NCBI GenBank assembly: GCA_021463165.1
Contig: JAJTWY010000003.1
Coordinates: 62,001-126,000, forward strand
DNA: 64,000 nt
Source: Pyrinomonadaceae bacterium
GTDB taxonomy: Bacteria > Acidobacteriota > Blastocatellia > Pyrinomonadales > Pyrinomonadaceae
Reading direction: 5' to 3'
Shown here: positions 35,955 through 42,597 of the stretch, piece after piece
How the letters are laid out: each line of letters begins with the position of its first letter
Numbering within the stretch: position 1 is the first letter of the stretch
Notes under the pieces: model-generated
Told to the model about the DNA's origin: nothing
Database searches by the model: none
The model's input: the letters and a program-made list of their open reading frames with translations, nothing else
Translations under genes and position numbers: made by a program

Positions 35955-36662
35955 CTACGGGGCGGTTACAGTGAAGGTCGCAACAATGGTCGATGTGCCA
36001 TTCTCGAAAAACTGCGGCTTGATCGCAAAGATCGCCGGCACCGTGAGACCATTGGTATTGGCCCTGGGAACGGCATTCATAATGTATTGCCCGCTAAGTG
36101 CAGTCGTCGACGTTGCGAACGCGCTAAGGTTAGATCTCGTTGCCGTAAAATTGTATCGGCCTGTCGTCGCGTTTACCGAGCCGTTTGCGACAAGCGTTGG
36201 ATCGCCTGAGGTCGCATTAGTATCAGTCCCGCTAGCATTCACCCCGACTCCGCTACGGCTGATAGCTCCAAGGCCGAATCCGATATCAGCGGACGTGATC
36301 CGATTTGCGGTCGAACCAGTACTCGTTACCGTCGCCGACATAGATAGAACATATGCGGCATTGCTTCGGACCTTGAGGGGCACGCTTGCCGTGACGAAGC
36401 TGCTCGTATTCGACGGACCTAGTTCGCCGAGGTTGACGATAACGGCGAGCGGGTTATTGACGGTTCCGTCGGTCGTGACACCGCCGCCGGAATTTCCGCT
36501 TAGCGTTACGCCGCCGCCGGAATTGAGTTCAACGAACTTCGAAACCGTCGCGCTCATGTTGACCGTCCCCGTCGTTGACTGGGAAAAAGCCGTAGAGTCA
36601 AAGGTGACGATGAGCGCTATCGCTGCAAAAAGCAGCGAGTAGGTCTTATCAGAAACTTTCAT
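35955..36662 (-). CDS. DUF4402-type fibre subunit 2
   Basis: About 235 residues from the ATG at 36660-36662, preceded by GGAG at 7 bases; the extension to 36728 runs through an intergenic hairpin and is rejected. A signal peptide (ends TAFSQ) leads to a Gly/Ser/Thr/Asn-rich, all-beta domain, poor in Lys and without Cys. It is closely similar to the upstream subunit 1, sharing 'TVNNPLAV', 'GELGPSNTS', 'TSTGSTANRIT' and 'FTVTAP' at the end. This points to a tandem duplication. It ends in a strand as pilus-type subunits do. Likely secreted through the downstream usher-like protein. Confidence 0.72.
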   Translation of the reverse strand: MKVSDKTYSLLFAAIALIVTFDSTAFSQSTTGTVNMSATVSKFVELNSGGGVTLSGNSGGGVTTDGTVNNPLAVIVNLGELGPSNTSSFVTASVPLKVRSNAAYVLSMSATVTSTGSTANRITSADIGFGLGAISRSGVGVNASGTDTNATSGDPTLVANGSVNATTGRYNFTATRSNLSAFATSTTALSGQYIMNAVPRANTNGLTVPAIFAIKPQFFENGTSTIVATFTVTAP

Positions 36663-36685
36663 TTTCTTTCTCCAACAAAAAGCGT

Positions 36686-36728
36686 GTGCCGCCGAGGGCA
36701 TCCCCGAGCAAGTTTCTCTCGGCGGCAC
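36686..36728 (-). promoter_or_regulatory. intergenic hairpin between fibre subunits 1 and 2
   Basis: A perfect 11-bp stem (gtgccgccgag 36686-36696 with ctcggcggcac 36718-36728) closes a 21-base loop. On the minus strand it follows the stop of subunit 1 by about 28 bases and is itself followed by a short CTTTTTG run. That makes it a leaky terminator or an mRNA-stabilising stem, suited to giving more subunit 1 than the downstream genes. Confidence 0.6.
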
Positions 36729-36756
36729 CTGCTGAAAAGGCCTGGAAAGGCTAAGT

Positions 36757-37455
36757 CTATGGTGCGGTGACGGTAAACGTCGCCGTTACGGTTGTTGAAC
36801 CTACTTCGTAGAACTGAGGCTTCACCGCAAACATCGCCGGAACTGTCAATCCGTTGTTGTTGCTCCGGGGAACGGCGTTCAATATGAATGCACCGTTCAA
36901 TGCAGTTGTTGCCGATGAGAATGAACCCAGGTTTGAATTGGCCGCCGTATACTCGTAACGGCCGCTTGTTCCGTTAACCGAGCCATTGGCGCCGAGGGTC
37001 GGATCGCCCGAGGTTGCATTCGTATCGCTGCCAGACGTGTTGACGCCCGTTCCCGAACGCGAAACCGTTCCAAGTCCGAAGCCCACGTCGGCCGCCGTAA
37101 TTCTATTGGCCGTGCTGCCCGTGCTTGAGACCGAAGCCGTAAGTGATAGTACATAGGCAGCGTTGCTGCGAAGCTTCAGCGGAACAGTGGCCGTAACAAA
37201 GTTTGACGTATTGCTCGGGCCGAGCTCGCCAAGATCGACGACGACCGCAAGCGGGTTATTGACGGTGCCGTCAGTAGTGACGCCGCCGCCAGAATTGCCG
37301 CTCAAGGTGACGGCTCCACCGGAGTTGATCTCGACAAATTTCGAGACTGCTCCGCTAAGGTTCACCGTGCCCGATGTCGTCTGCGAGCTGACGCCGACGG
37401 CAAGAAGCCCGACAAACATTGCCGCTTTTGCGGCTATTTTTATTGTGTTGAACAT
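36757..37455 (-). CDS. DUF4402-type fibre subunit 1 (probable major subunit)
   Basis: 232 residues from the ATG at 37453-37455; the frame extends to 37629 but only this ATG gives a signal peptide (ends GVSSQ). The mature protein is an all-beta Gly/Ser/Thr-rich domain with 'SGAVSKFVEINSGGAVTLSG', 'GELGPSNTSNFVTATVPLKLRSNAAYVLSL' (shown in parts) and the ending 'FTVTAP'. It is the first gene of the operon, directly after a promoter and 200-base leader, and is followed by a hairpin before subunit 2. These are the marks of a major structural subunit. I call DUF4402 from pattern memory, not a search. Confidence 0.72.
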   Translation of the reverse strand: MFNTIKIAAKAAMFVGLLAVGVSSQTTSGTVNLSGAVSKFVEINSGGAVTLSGNSGGGVTTDGTVNNPLAVVVDLGELGPSNTSNFVTATVPLKLRSNAAYVLSLTASVSSTGSTANRITAADVGFGLGTVSRSGTGVNTSGSDTNATSGDPTLGANGSVNGTSGRYEYTAANSNLGSFSSATTALNGAFILNAVPRSNNNGLTVPAMFAVKPQFYEVGSTTVTATFTVTAP

Positions 37456-37804
37456 TGTTCTATTCGTTACTCCTATAGGTGATATGCATAGACGTTCACG
37501 GTTGTCCGCGGGAGAAAAATGCATGTTCCGGAATGCAATGATCGGATACGACGGTTCAGACCGCAATTGCCCGAATCGCGACGCGAGGCAGTAGCCTGCG
37601 AGTGAATTCAACAAAATGTGTGAGGACAACGTGGGTAGTAGGCGCCGAGAATTTGCGCCATTGAAATCCTAATTGACTTCAACCCGAGATGTCAACAATT
37701 TTTTTCAATGACAGTCTCTCTGTAACACTGTCGGGCATCTGCATTCGGCGGTCAACTTTCGAACTCCCAGATGCTATCATCTAATACATATAGGGGTTGA
37801 AAAT
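37456..37804. other. 349-base divergent promoter region of the fibre operon and ybaB
   Basis: The minus-strand fibre operon and the plus-strand ybaB-recR pair diverge here. A good promoter for the fibre operon lies at 37666-37695, leaving a leader of about 200 bases before the first subunit. A possible -10 (TATCAT near 37775) for ybaB lies about 25 bases before its ATG but has no convincing -35. No gene is seen. Confidence 0.6.
37666..37695 (-). promoter_or_regulatory. sigma70-type promoter of the fibre operon
   Basis: On the minus strand TTGACA (37695-37690) is followed by 18 bases and TAGGAT (37671-37666). The -35 is a perfect match and the -10 matches four of six. Transcription would start near 37660, giving a leader of about 200 bases before subunit 1. 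Confidence 0.6.
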
Positions 37805-38110
37805 ATGAAACTACCAGGTGGATTCGATCTACAATCAATGATGCAACAGGCCCAGCAAATGCAGGAACAGATGGGCCGGCAGATGAAAGAGATGGTCGTC
37901 GAAGCGGCGGCCGGCGGCGGAGCCGTCAGCGTCAGAATGCGTGGCGATTTCGAGGTCCTGAGCCTCACGATATCGCCCGACCTCGTCAAGGACGGCGACG
38001 TGGAAATGCTTCAGGACCTTACGGTCGCGGCGCTGAACGAAGCCCGACGCAAGGTCGAGGAATCGCTCAAAGGCAAACTCGGCGGGATGCTGCCGCCCGG
38101 CCTGATTTGA
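37805..38110 (+). CDS. ybaB: YbaB/EbfC family nucleoid-associated protein
   Basis: 101 residues, the family length. The N-terminal helix has the repeated Met/Gln pattern 'MMQQAQQMQEQMGRQMKEM' and the middle strand 'VSVRMRGDFEVLSLTISPDLV', both typical of YbaB. It binds DNA as a dimer and acts with RecR; the order ybaB-recR is conserved in many bacteria and is seen here, with 59 bases between them. The start is an ATG preceded by GGGG at about 8 bases. Confidence 0.93.
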   Translation: MKLPGGFDLQSMMQQAQQMQEQMGRQMKEMVVEAAAGGGAVSVRMRGDFEVLSLTISPDLVKDGDVEMLQDLTVAALNEARRKVEESLKGKLGGMLPPGLI

Positions 38111-38169
38111 TCGCCGATGCCGGATCGGGCCGATCCATAAATTGAATTTTCAAAGATCTAAGTCAACAA

Positions 38170-38784
38170 ATGCTTGATTATTCTGAACCCGTCGCAAAGC
38201 TGATCGACGAATTCAAACGCCTGCCGGGAATCGGCCACAAGTCTGCCCAGCGATTGGCATTCTACGTTCTGCGCCGCCCTGAGGCCGAGGTCGAAGGGTT
38301 TGCGAACGCCCTCAGAGAGGTCAAGCAGAAGATCCTCCCGTGCTCGAATTGCAACAACCTCACCGATATCGACCCTTGCCTTTACTGTTCCAACCCGAAG
38401 CGTGACCGGTCCGTCATCTGCATCGTCGAAGAGCCATATAACCTCGTCGCGGTCGAGAAGACGCGTTCCTTCAAGGGGCTCTACCATATTCTTCACGGAA
38501 CCCTTTCACCGATGCGTGGGATCGGGCCGGATGAATTAATGCTCGCCAATCTGATCCCTCGGCTGCGGCCGGAGAACAACAACGGGATCGAGATAAGGGA
38601 GATCATCGTCGCTACTAACCCGACCACGGAAGGCGAGGCAACGGCAAACTATATCGCTCGGCTGCTAAAGCCGCTCGGCGTAATGGTCACGCGGATAGCG
38701 ATGGGGATGCCGGTCGGCTCCGACCTTGAATTTGTGGACGAAGTGACCATGGACCGGGCACTCGCGAACCGACACGCGATCTAG
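38170..38784 (+). CDS. recR: recombination mediator RecR
   Basis: 204 residues, normal for RecR. In order: a helix-hairpin-helix start ([22 protein letters not shown]), a four-Cys zinc finger ([16 protein letters not shown], about 57-72), a Toprim domain starting [16 protein letters not shown], and '[19 protein letters not shown]' with a C-terminal Walker B-like part. It loads RecA onto gapped DNA with RecO/RecF. Translation starts at the ATG 38170. It follows ybaB and converges on the phosphoribosyltransferase gene across a two-sided terminator. Confidence 0.96.
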   Translation: MLDYSEPVAKLIDEFKRLPGIGHKSAQRLAFYVLRRPEAEVEGFANALREVKQKILPCSNCNNLTDIDPCLYCSNPKRDRSVICIVEEPYNLVAVEKTRSFKGLYHILHGTLSPMRGIGPDELMLANLIPRLRPENNNGIEIREIIVATNPTTEGEATANYIARLLKPLGVMVTRIAMGMPVGSDLEFVDEVTMDRALANRHAI

Positions 38785-38823
38785 CCTCGGAGGGGAGCAG
38801 GTTCACGGCAGCAAACGAATTGG

Positions 38824-38877
38824 CCGGGGTCTTTTGTACACGAGCAGATGTTCTCTGCTAAAGGTACAAAGCCCCGG
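38824..38877. terminator. bidirectional hairpin terminator between convergent genes
   Basis: The outer arms ccgggg + cttttgtac (38824-38839) and gtacaaag + ccccgg (38864-38877) pair with two small bulges, and the loop holds a second perfect stem (agcaga 38843-38848 with tctgct 38854-38859). It lies between recR and the convergent phosphoribosyltransferase gene and can stop transcription from either side. No long T run is present. Confidence 0.6.
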
Positions 38878-38913
38878 TCGCGTTTTGATCGTGGTAATGG
38901 CCTCTGATGAGGG

Positions 38914-39528
38914 TTAGAACCTAACGAGTTCCTCGGGAGCGTCAGACGCGCTGCGCGATGTGCGCCATTCCTCTTCGGTGTCGTAGAAGTTGACGTCGAA
39001 GGAGAGGAGCGACTTCGCCGGGATCCCATCGAACTCGTTCGGGGCGTCCTCAAATCTTGCGATCGACCCGATACCGATGACCTCGCTTCCTGCCTCCTTG
39101 ACCAGCTCGATCGTCTCACGTATCGCCCTGCCTGAGCGGTTGATATCATCGACAATGATCGCCGGGTAGATCTCGTAATCCGACATATACTGGCGGAACT
39201 GACGCGAACCATTCTCCATCTCGGCCCAGTAGATCTGGTCGGCGCCGAGGGCTTCTCGCACCCCGAACGCCACCATAATGCCGCCGGGGCTGGGACTGAT
39301 CACGGAGACACGCGGCAGCCGGCTTGCGATCGAGCGTTCCTTGCGGAAAAGCCGACTCAGGCCAACGGAAAGGATCCGTGCGTTGTCGTAGAAGCGGAAT
39401 GCCAGCGGCATCTGAAAATAATGCGAGGCCCGCTTGCCGTTCGGGTAAACAAAGTGGCCTTTTCGATAGGCACCGGTTCTTGTGAGAATATCCATCACCG
39501 CTTCGGGCGTCGGAACGAGATCGACCAT
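38914..39528 (-). CDS. orotate phosphoribosyltransferase-like protein
   Basis: 204 residues from the ATG at 39526-39528, which has GGAG 8 bases upstream (an earlier ATG at 39549 lacks one). The start 'EAVMDILTRTGAYRKGHFVYPNGKRASHYFQMP' (in parts) follows the orotate phosphoribosyltransferase pattern 'tGA...GHF.l.SG.HS..Y'. The PRPP-binding loop is IIVDDINRSGRAI. The expected reaction joins orotate and PRPP to OMP in pyrimidine synthesis, although the loop replaces the usual TTG with RSG and a different base cannot be excluded. It is followed by nothing on its strand and preceded by the Nudix gene. Confidence 0.75.
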   Translation of the reverse strand: MVDLVPTPEAVMDILTRTGAYRKGHFVYPNGKRASHYFQMPLAFRFYDNARILSVGLSRLFRKERSIASRLPRVSVISPSPGGIMVAFGVREALGADQIYWAEMENGSRQFRQYMSDYEIYPAIIVDDINRSGRAIRETIELVKEAGSEVIGIGSIARFEDAPNEFDGIPAKSLLSFDVNFYDTEEEWRTSRSASDAPEELVRF

Positions 39529-39600
39529 AGACGTTGCTCCTGTTTGCATTAGGCATTATACAACGCCGAATGCGGCTAATCCAAAACTCATCGGCGAGCC

Positions 39601-40071
39601 TCAGCGCGGGCCCGGATCGTCGTCCCAGCCCAGAGCCCTTCTGACCAGGAACTGCTGGTCGAGACTCATTTCGCTCGGGACCGTACGGACATTGAACCAC
39701 CCAAGCTCGAGTATCTCCTTACTCAGGACCCTTGCATCGCCGACGGCTGTGGCCGTGAAAATTATCTCGATATGCCGTCTAAGGGTTCGGGCGCGATAGA
39801 TGGCGACATCTCGCAGGTCAAGCCCCGTTTCCTCTTTGATCTCACGTCGAAAAGCCTTTTCGGGCTGCTCGCCGGGTTCGAGAAACCCGCCGGGCACGCC
39901 CCAGCCCGAATCGGGCCTGAGAACGTGATTCAGCAGGAGGACCTCGCCCGCCTCATTTACGATCACGCCGGCGGCCGAGACAGTGAACTTCGTTTGCACG
40001 CTCCGCGAAACCATCGCCCGCATTCGGCGAGGCATTAGCTTCCAGATCTTTCCCGCTATCTTGTAAAGCAT
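39601..40071 (-). CDS. Nudix hydrolase
   Basis: 156 residues. The Nudix box lies at about residues 61-83: GG, then E66, and the core REIKEETG that binds the metal and pyrophosphate. The N-terminal 25 residues (MLYKIAGKIWKLMPRRMRAM) are basic and amphipathic, suggesting membrane or nucleic-acid contact rather than a signal peptide. The family cleaves nucleoside diphosphates linked to another group; the substrate is not readable. The stop lies 72 bases before the start of the phosphoribosyltransferase, so both may be on one transcript. Confidence 0.9.
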   Translation of the reverse strand: MLYKIAGKIWKLMPRRMRAMVSRSVQTKFTVSAAGVIVNEAGEVLLLNHVLRPDSGWGVPGGFLEPGEQPEKAFRREIKEETGLDLRDVAIYRARTLRRHIEIIFTATAVGDARVLSKEILELGWFNVRTVPSEMSLDQQFLVRRALGWDDDPGPR

Positions 40072-40165
40072 CGGCAGATATAGAGTTTACGCGAAACGGT
40101 GGGCAGGCAACAGCGAGTCTCACCGGGCCGTCTTTCTCGAGGCCCGTCCCGGGTGTCCCAGGCCT

Positions 40166-40188
40166 GTCCCACCCCATTTGTGGGACAC
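40166..40188. repeat. palindromic hairpin upstream of the RepA-like gene
   Basis: tgtcccac (40166-40173) pairs perfectly with gtgggaca (40181-40188) around a 7-base loop. A third, similar copy (tgtccca) begins near 40155. It lies about 114 bases before the RepA-like ATPase gene and could be a protein-binding site or terminator; there is no T run. Confidence 0.45.
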
Positions 40189-40257
40189 GTAAATCATTGC
40201 TGATGAGCGAGTTACGGCTTCTTTTGGCCGGTCAAAAAATAAATTTTCAAAAAACTC

Positions 40258-40298
40258 TTGACAACATCAAACTGTTGCAGCTATGATACAGTATATCA
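40258..40298 (+). promoter_or_regulatory. strong promoter with operator-like dyad of the RepA-like gene
   Basis: TTGACA (40258-40263), an 18-base spacer and TATGAT (40282-40287) form a near-consensus sigma70 promoter. Transcription should begin near 40294, only about 8 bases before the ATG at 40302, so the mRNA is almost leaderless. A dyad tgata-N5-tatca (40284-40298) covers the -10 box and the start point and could be an operator. Confidence 0.75.
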
Positions 40299-40301
40299 CA
40301 A

Positions 40302-41756
40302 ATGTCAAGTAAAATATCTTCCCAACCCCGGGCCTTGCGAAAGGCGAATGATGCCGCGACGGGCGTCGTCGTGCCGCCGAGGCTTTTGTTTGATGAGTTC
40401 TGGCGTGAGGGCGAGGTCGCGATGCTCTTTGGCCATCACGGCGTGGGCAAGAGCCTGCTGGCCGTTCGCCTTGCCGAGGCACTCGCCCGCGGGCGGCCTA
40501 TCCCGGGGCTTGCGATGCCGACGACGCGGCGGAACGTGCTTTACGTTGATCTCGTGCTGAGCGACGATCAATTTGCCTGGCGCTATTCCCGCGAAGGCCG
40601 CAAAGGACACCAGCTGTATCGATTTTCGGCAAATCTCTACCGCGATCATCCCGATGACGGCGAAGACCTGATCGAATGGCTTCGCGGCGTCGTAGAACGG
40701 GAAAAGGTCAAGGTCGTCGTGATCGATGACCTGTCAATGGTTTCGCGGACCGATGGCGGTACGCGTGAGACGCTGAAGCTCGTCCGTGAATTGCGCCGGA
40801 TGTCGCGGCGGATGGGCATTTCGGTGCTAGTCCTGGCCGATTCGCAGCCTTTCGTTCACCTATGCGAGGACGACGAGCGAGAATTGAGGCGGAGACGGAT
40901 ACTTTGCGCCTATGCCGACAGCGTCTTTGCCCTGTCGGCCCTGCGCGGCTCGCCGCTGTACCATCTGGTGCAGACACGTTCACAGGCAGGCGAGATCGCC
41001 TGGCCGCGCACTTCACCGGCGCATTTCAGGCTGACAACAGGCGACGATGGGCTCGTAGGACTGGATTTTGTCGAGGTCGAGATGACCGAGCCGCAGAGGC
41101 GGCTGGTATGCCGGGTGAAGCAGCTTCACGACCGCGAGGCCGAGCCGATGTCGTTCCGCGGGATAGCCGAGCACCTCGGCATCTCAAAAACGACCGCCGC
41201 AAGGCTCTACGGCCGGTGGAGGCCGTCGCTTGAGCGGGGATCTGCGGACGGATCAAGGCCTCCTCAGCCACCGCCCGAGGTCAACGGAACGGTCGAATTC
41301 TCTCGCGAAGACCTTGAGCGATACGATTTTGACCCGGATGGACAAGTAGTGAACAGCCAGCCGAATGCCGACCGCCGAAACGACCCGATGCAGGCACCTC
41401 GACCGCAAGCACCTGTGCCGTTCGTGCCGCAGTGGCACCTTGTACCATTGGCCGCCGCTCTCGCCCGCCGGTCGATCCACGACCTCGAACGCGTCCACGA
41501 TGAGGATGGGAACGAGATATTTGTCGAATCGCGCGAAGAACACACCGGGCGCCCAAAGGTTTGGTACAGACACCAGGAGCGCACCGGAAACTACAGACGC
41601 TACCAACGCGACGGCTGGGGCACCTCGGGCCGCGTTCACGGACTTTCGCCGCTATTGCCTAGACACAGGCCAGTCTTTCTGCAGGTTTACAGATCGGCGT
41701 TGGCAACAGTTGTAACTGGGAATAGCCGTGCCAAAGTGAGCTGTAGAAACCTTTGA
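40302..41756 (+). CDS. RepA-like AAA/RecA-fold ATPase with HTH, C-terminal frameshift likely
   Basis: 484 residues as read. Residues about 25-240 form a RecA-like ATPase of the AAA_25/RepA type: Walker A GHHGVGKS near 44-51, Walker B VVVIDDLSMV near 140, and 'LSDDQFAWRYSREG'. Such proteins in plasmids and phage act as hexameric helicases or regulators. A helix-turn-helix follows (MSFRGIAEHLGISKTTAARLYGRW, about 283-306, shortened here). The last 45 codons look unlike protein, whereas frame +1 from about 41620 reads AAFTDFRRYCLDTGQSFCRF and stops at 41715. A one-base excess in the gggg run at 41617-41620 would explain this. It has a strong near-leaderless promoter. Confidence 0.75.
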   Translation: MSSKISSQPRALRKANDAATGVVVPPRLLFDEFWREGEVAMLFGHHGVGKSLLAVRLAEALARGRPIPGLAMPTTRRNVLYVDLVLSDDQFAWRYSREGRKGHQLYRFSANLYRDHPDDGEDLIEWLRGVVEREKVKVVVIDDLSMVSRTDGGTRETLKLVRELRRMSRRMGISVLVLADSQPFVHLCEDDERELRRRRILCAYADSVFALSALRGSPLYHLVQTRSQAGEIAWPRTSPAHFRLTTGDDGLVGLDFVEVEMTEPQRRLVCRVKQLHDREAEPMSFRGIAEHLGISKTTAARLYGRWRPSLERGSADGSRPPQPPPEVNGTVEFSREDLERYDFDPDGQVVNSQPNADRRNDPMQAPRPQAPVPFVPQWHLVPLAAALARRSIHDLERVHDEDGNEIFVESREEHTGRPKVWYRHQERTGNYRRYQRDGWGTSGRVHGLSPLLPRHRPVFLQVYRSALATVVTGNSRAKVSCRNL

Positions 41757-41803
41757 GACGGACAAATATATTCTGAGAGCTACCAGGCGAGAACCGTAGG
41801 TGG

Positions 41804-42160
41804 TCACAACGGGAGATACCCGATCCGACCGTTCCATTCGTCGCTATGACTGCATTCGACAACAAGGATGATCGCGTCAACAAGCCGGCCAATGGGAGTT
41901 TGTTGAGGGCCCATTAGGAGGCCCGGCATCGGTAGGTTGTTCCGTATGCGGCGGGACGCAGCGGCTATCATTGTGCGCTCATCGTGACTGAGAAGGATAC
42001 GGCCGGTTTCGGCCGCGAACTGCAAAATATCCCTGTCAGATGCGGTTCTCAAACCAGCTTCTTGGACAGACATCAGATCGAGGTCGGGAAGTTTCAGCCT
42101 TACGGCGCGGATCGCCCGGTAGCTGAAGTCTTCATCGGTCAGAAGTTTAATGGCTCCCAT
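41804..42160 (-). CDS. DUF5615 family PIN-like protein, probable toxin
   Basis: 118 residues. The sequence keeps the DUF5615 (Mut7-C-like PIN fold) pattern: 'KLLTDEDFSYRAIRAV' near the start with the first acidic residues, 'SDRDILQFAAETGRILLSHDERTM' in the middle with the paired Asp, and a short C-terminal strand. These acidic residues would hold a metal for RNA cleavage. It starts inside the end of the DUF433 gene (22-base overlap), the usual DUF433-DUF5615 pair, proposed to be toxin-antitoxin. Activity is not proven by the sequence. Confidence 0.82.
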   Translation of the reverse strand: MGAIKLLTDEDFSYRAIRAVRLKLPDLDLMSVQEAGLRTASDRDILQFAAETGRILLSHDERTMIAAASRRIRNNLPMPGLLMGPQQTPIGRLVDAIILVVECSHSDEWNGRIGYLPL

Positions 42161-42480
42161 TCTTCAGACGGCTTGCCGCGTCTGGCCAGAAGTTGTGTGC
42201 GGAGCTCGGGCGTTGAATATTCGTCCCTTAGCCGATCGCTATCCTCTTGACGACGCTCCAAGTATTCGTCGACCTGGGCCCTATTATGCAGGTAGTAGGC
42301 GATCGCAGCGTGGACCTGAGCGAGCGACAGCGAGTCGAAAGAGCTCTGAATTTGAGCGGCATCGGCTCCGGCATTAAATTCACGAACGATCGAATCCAGC
42401 GATACGCGCGAATCGCTGACCTTGTAAACACCCTTTTCGAGCCGAACAGCGTTTAGAATTGTGCCGATCGTGGTTGGCAT
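42139..42480 (-). CDS. DUF433 family protein, probable antitoxin
   Basis: 113 residues from the ATG at 42478-42480; a 20-codon extension to 42540 is rejected. The DUF433 core is 'SDSRVSLDSIVREFNAGADAAQIQSSFDSLSLAQVHAAIAYY' (in parts), with the 'i.g.rvsl..iv..f..G.s.e.i...fp.l....v..ai.yYl' pattern. It is expected to fold as a small helical DNA-binding protein that neutralises DUF5615. The C terminus overlaps the start of the DUF5615 gene by 22 bases, so translation is coupled. A TATACT at 42489-42494, eight bases before the ATG, could be a -10 box for a leaderless transcript. Confidence 0.82.
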   Translation of the reverse strand: MPTTIGTILNAVRLEKGVYKVSDSRVSLDSIVREFNAGADAAQIQSSFDSLSLAQVHAAIAYYLHNRAQVDEYLERRQEDSDRLRDEYSTPELRTQLLARRGKPSEEWEPLNF

Positions 42481-42539
42481 ATGCAGGGAGTATAGCACGG
42501 AATTCCTATCGATCGGCGATTTCCAGGCATCTGGGACCA

Positions 42540-42571
42540 AAGAAAGAGGGAACGGCTCTCGCCGTTCCCCG
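42540..42571 (-). terminator. intrinsic terminator of the M4 peptidase gene
   Basis: gggaacggc (42550-42558) pairs perfectly with gccgttccc (42563-42571) around a TCTC loop. On the minus strand it is followed by TCTTTCTTT. It lies 27 bases beyond the peptidase stop codon at 42598. Confidence 0.8.
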
Positions 42572-42597
42572 GAGTGTTTCGAATGGTCAAGATCCAG

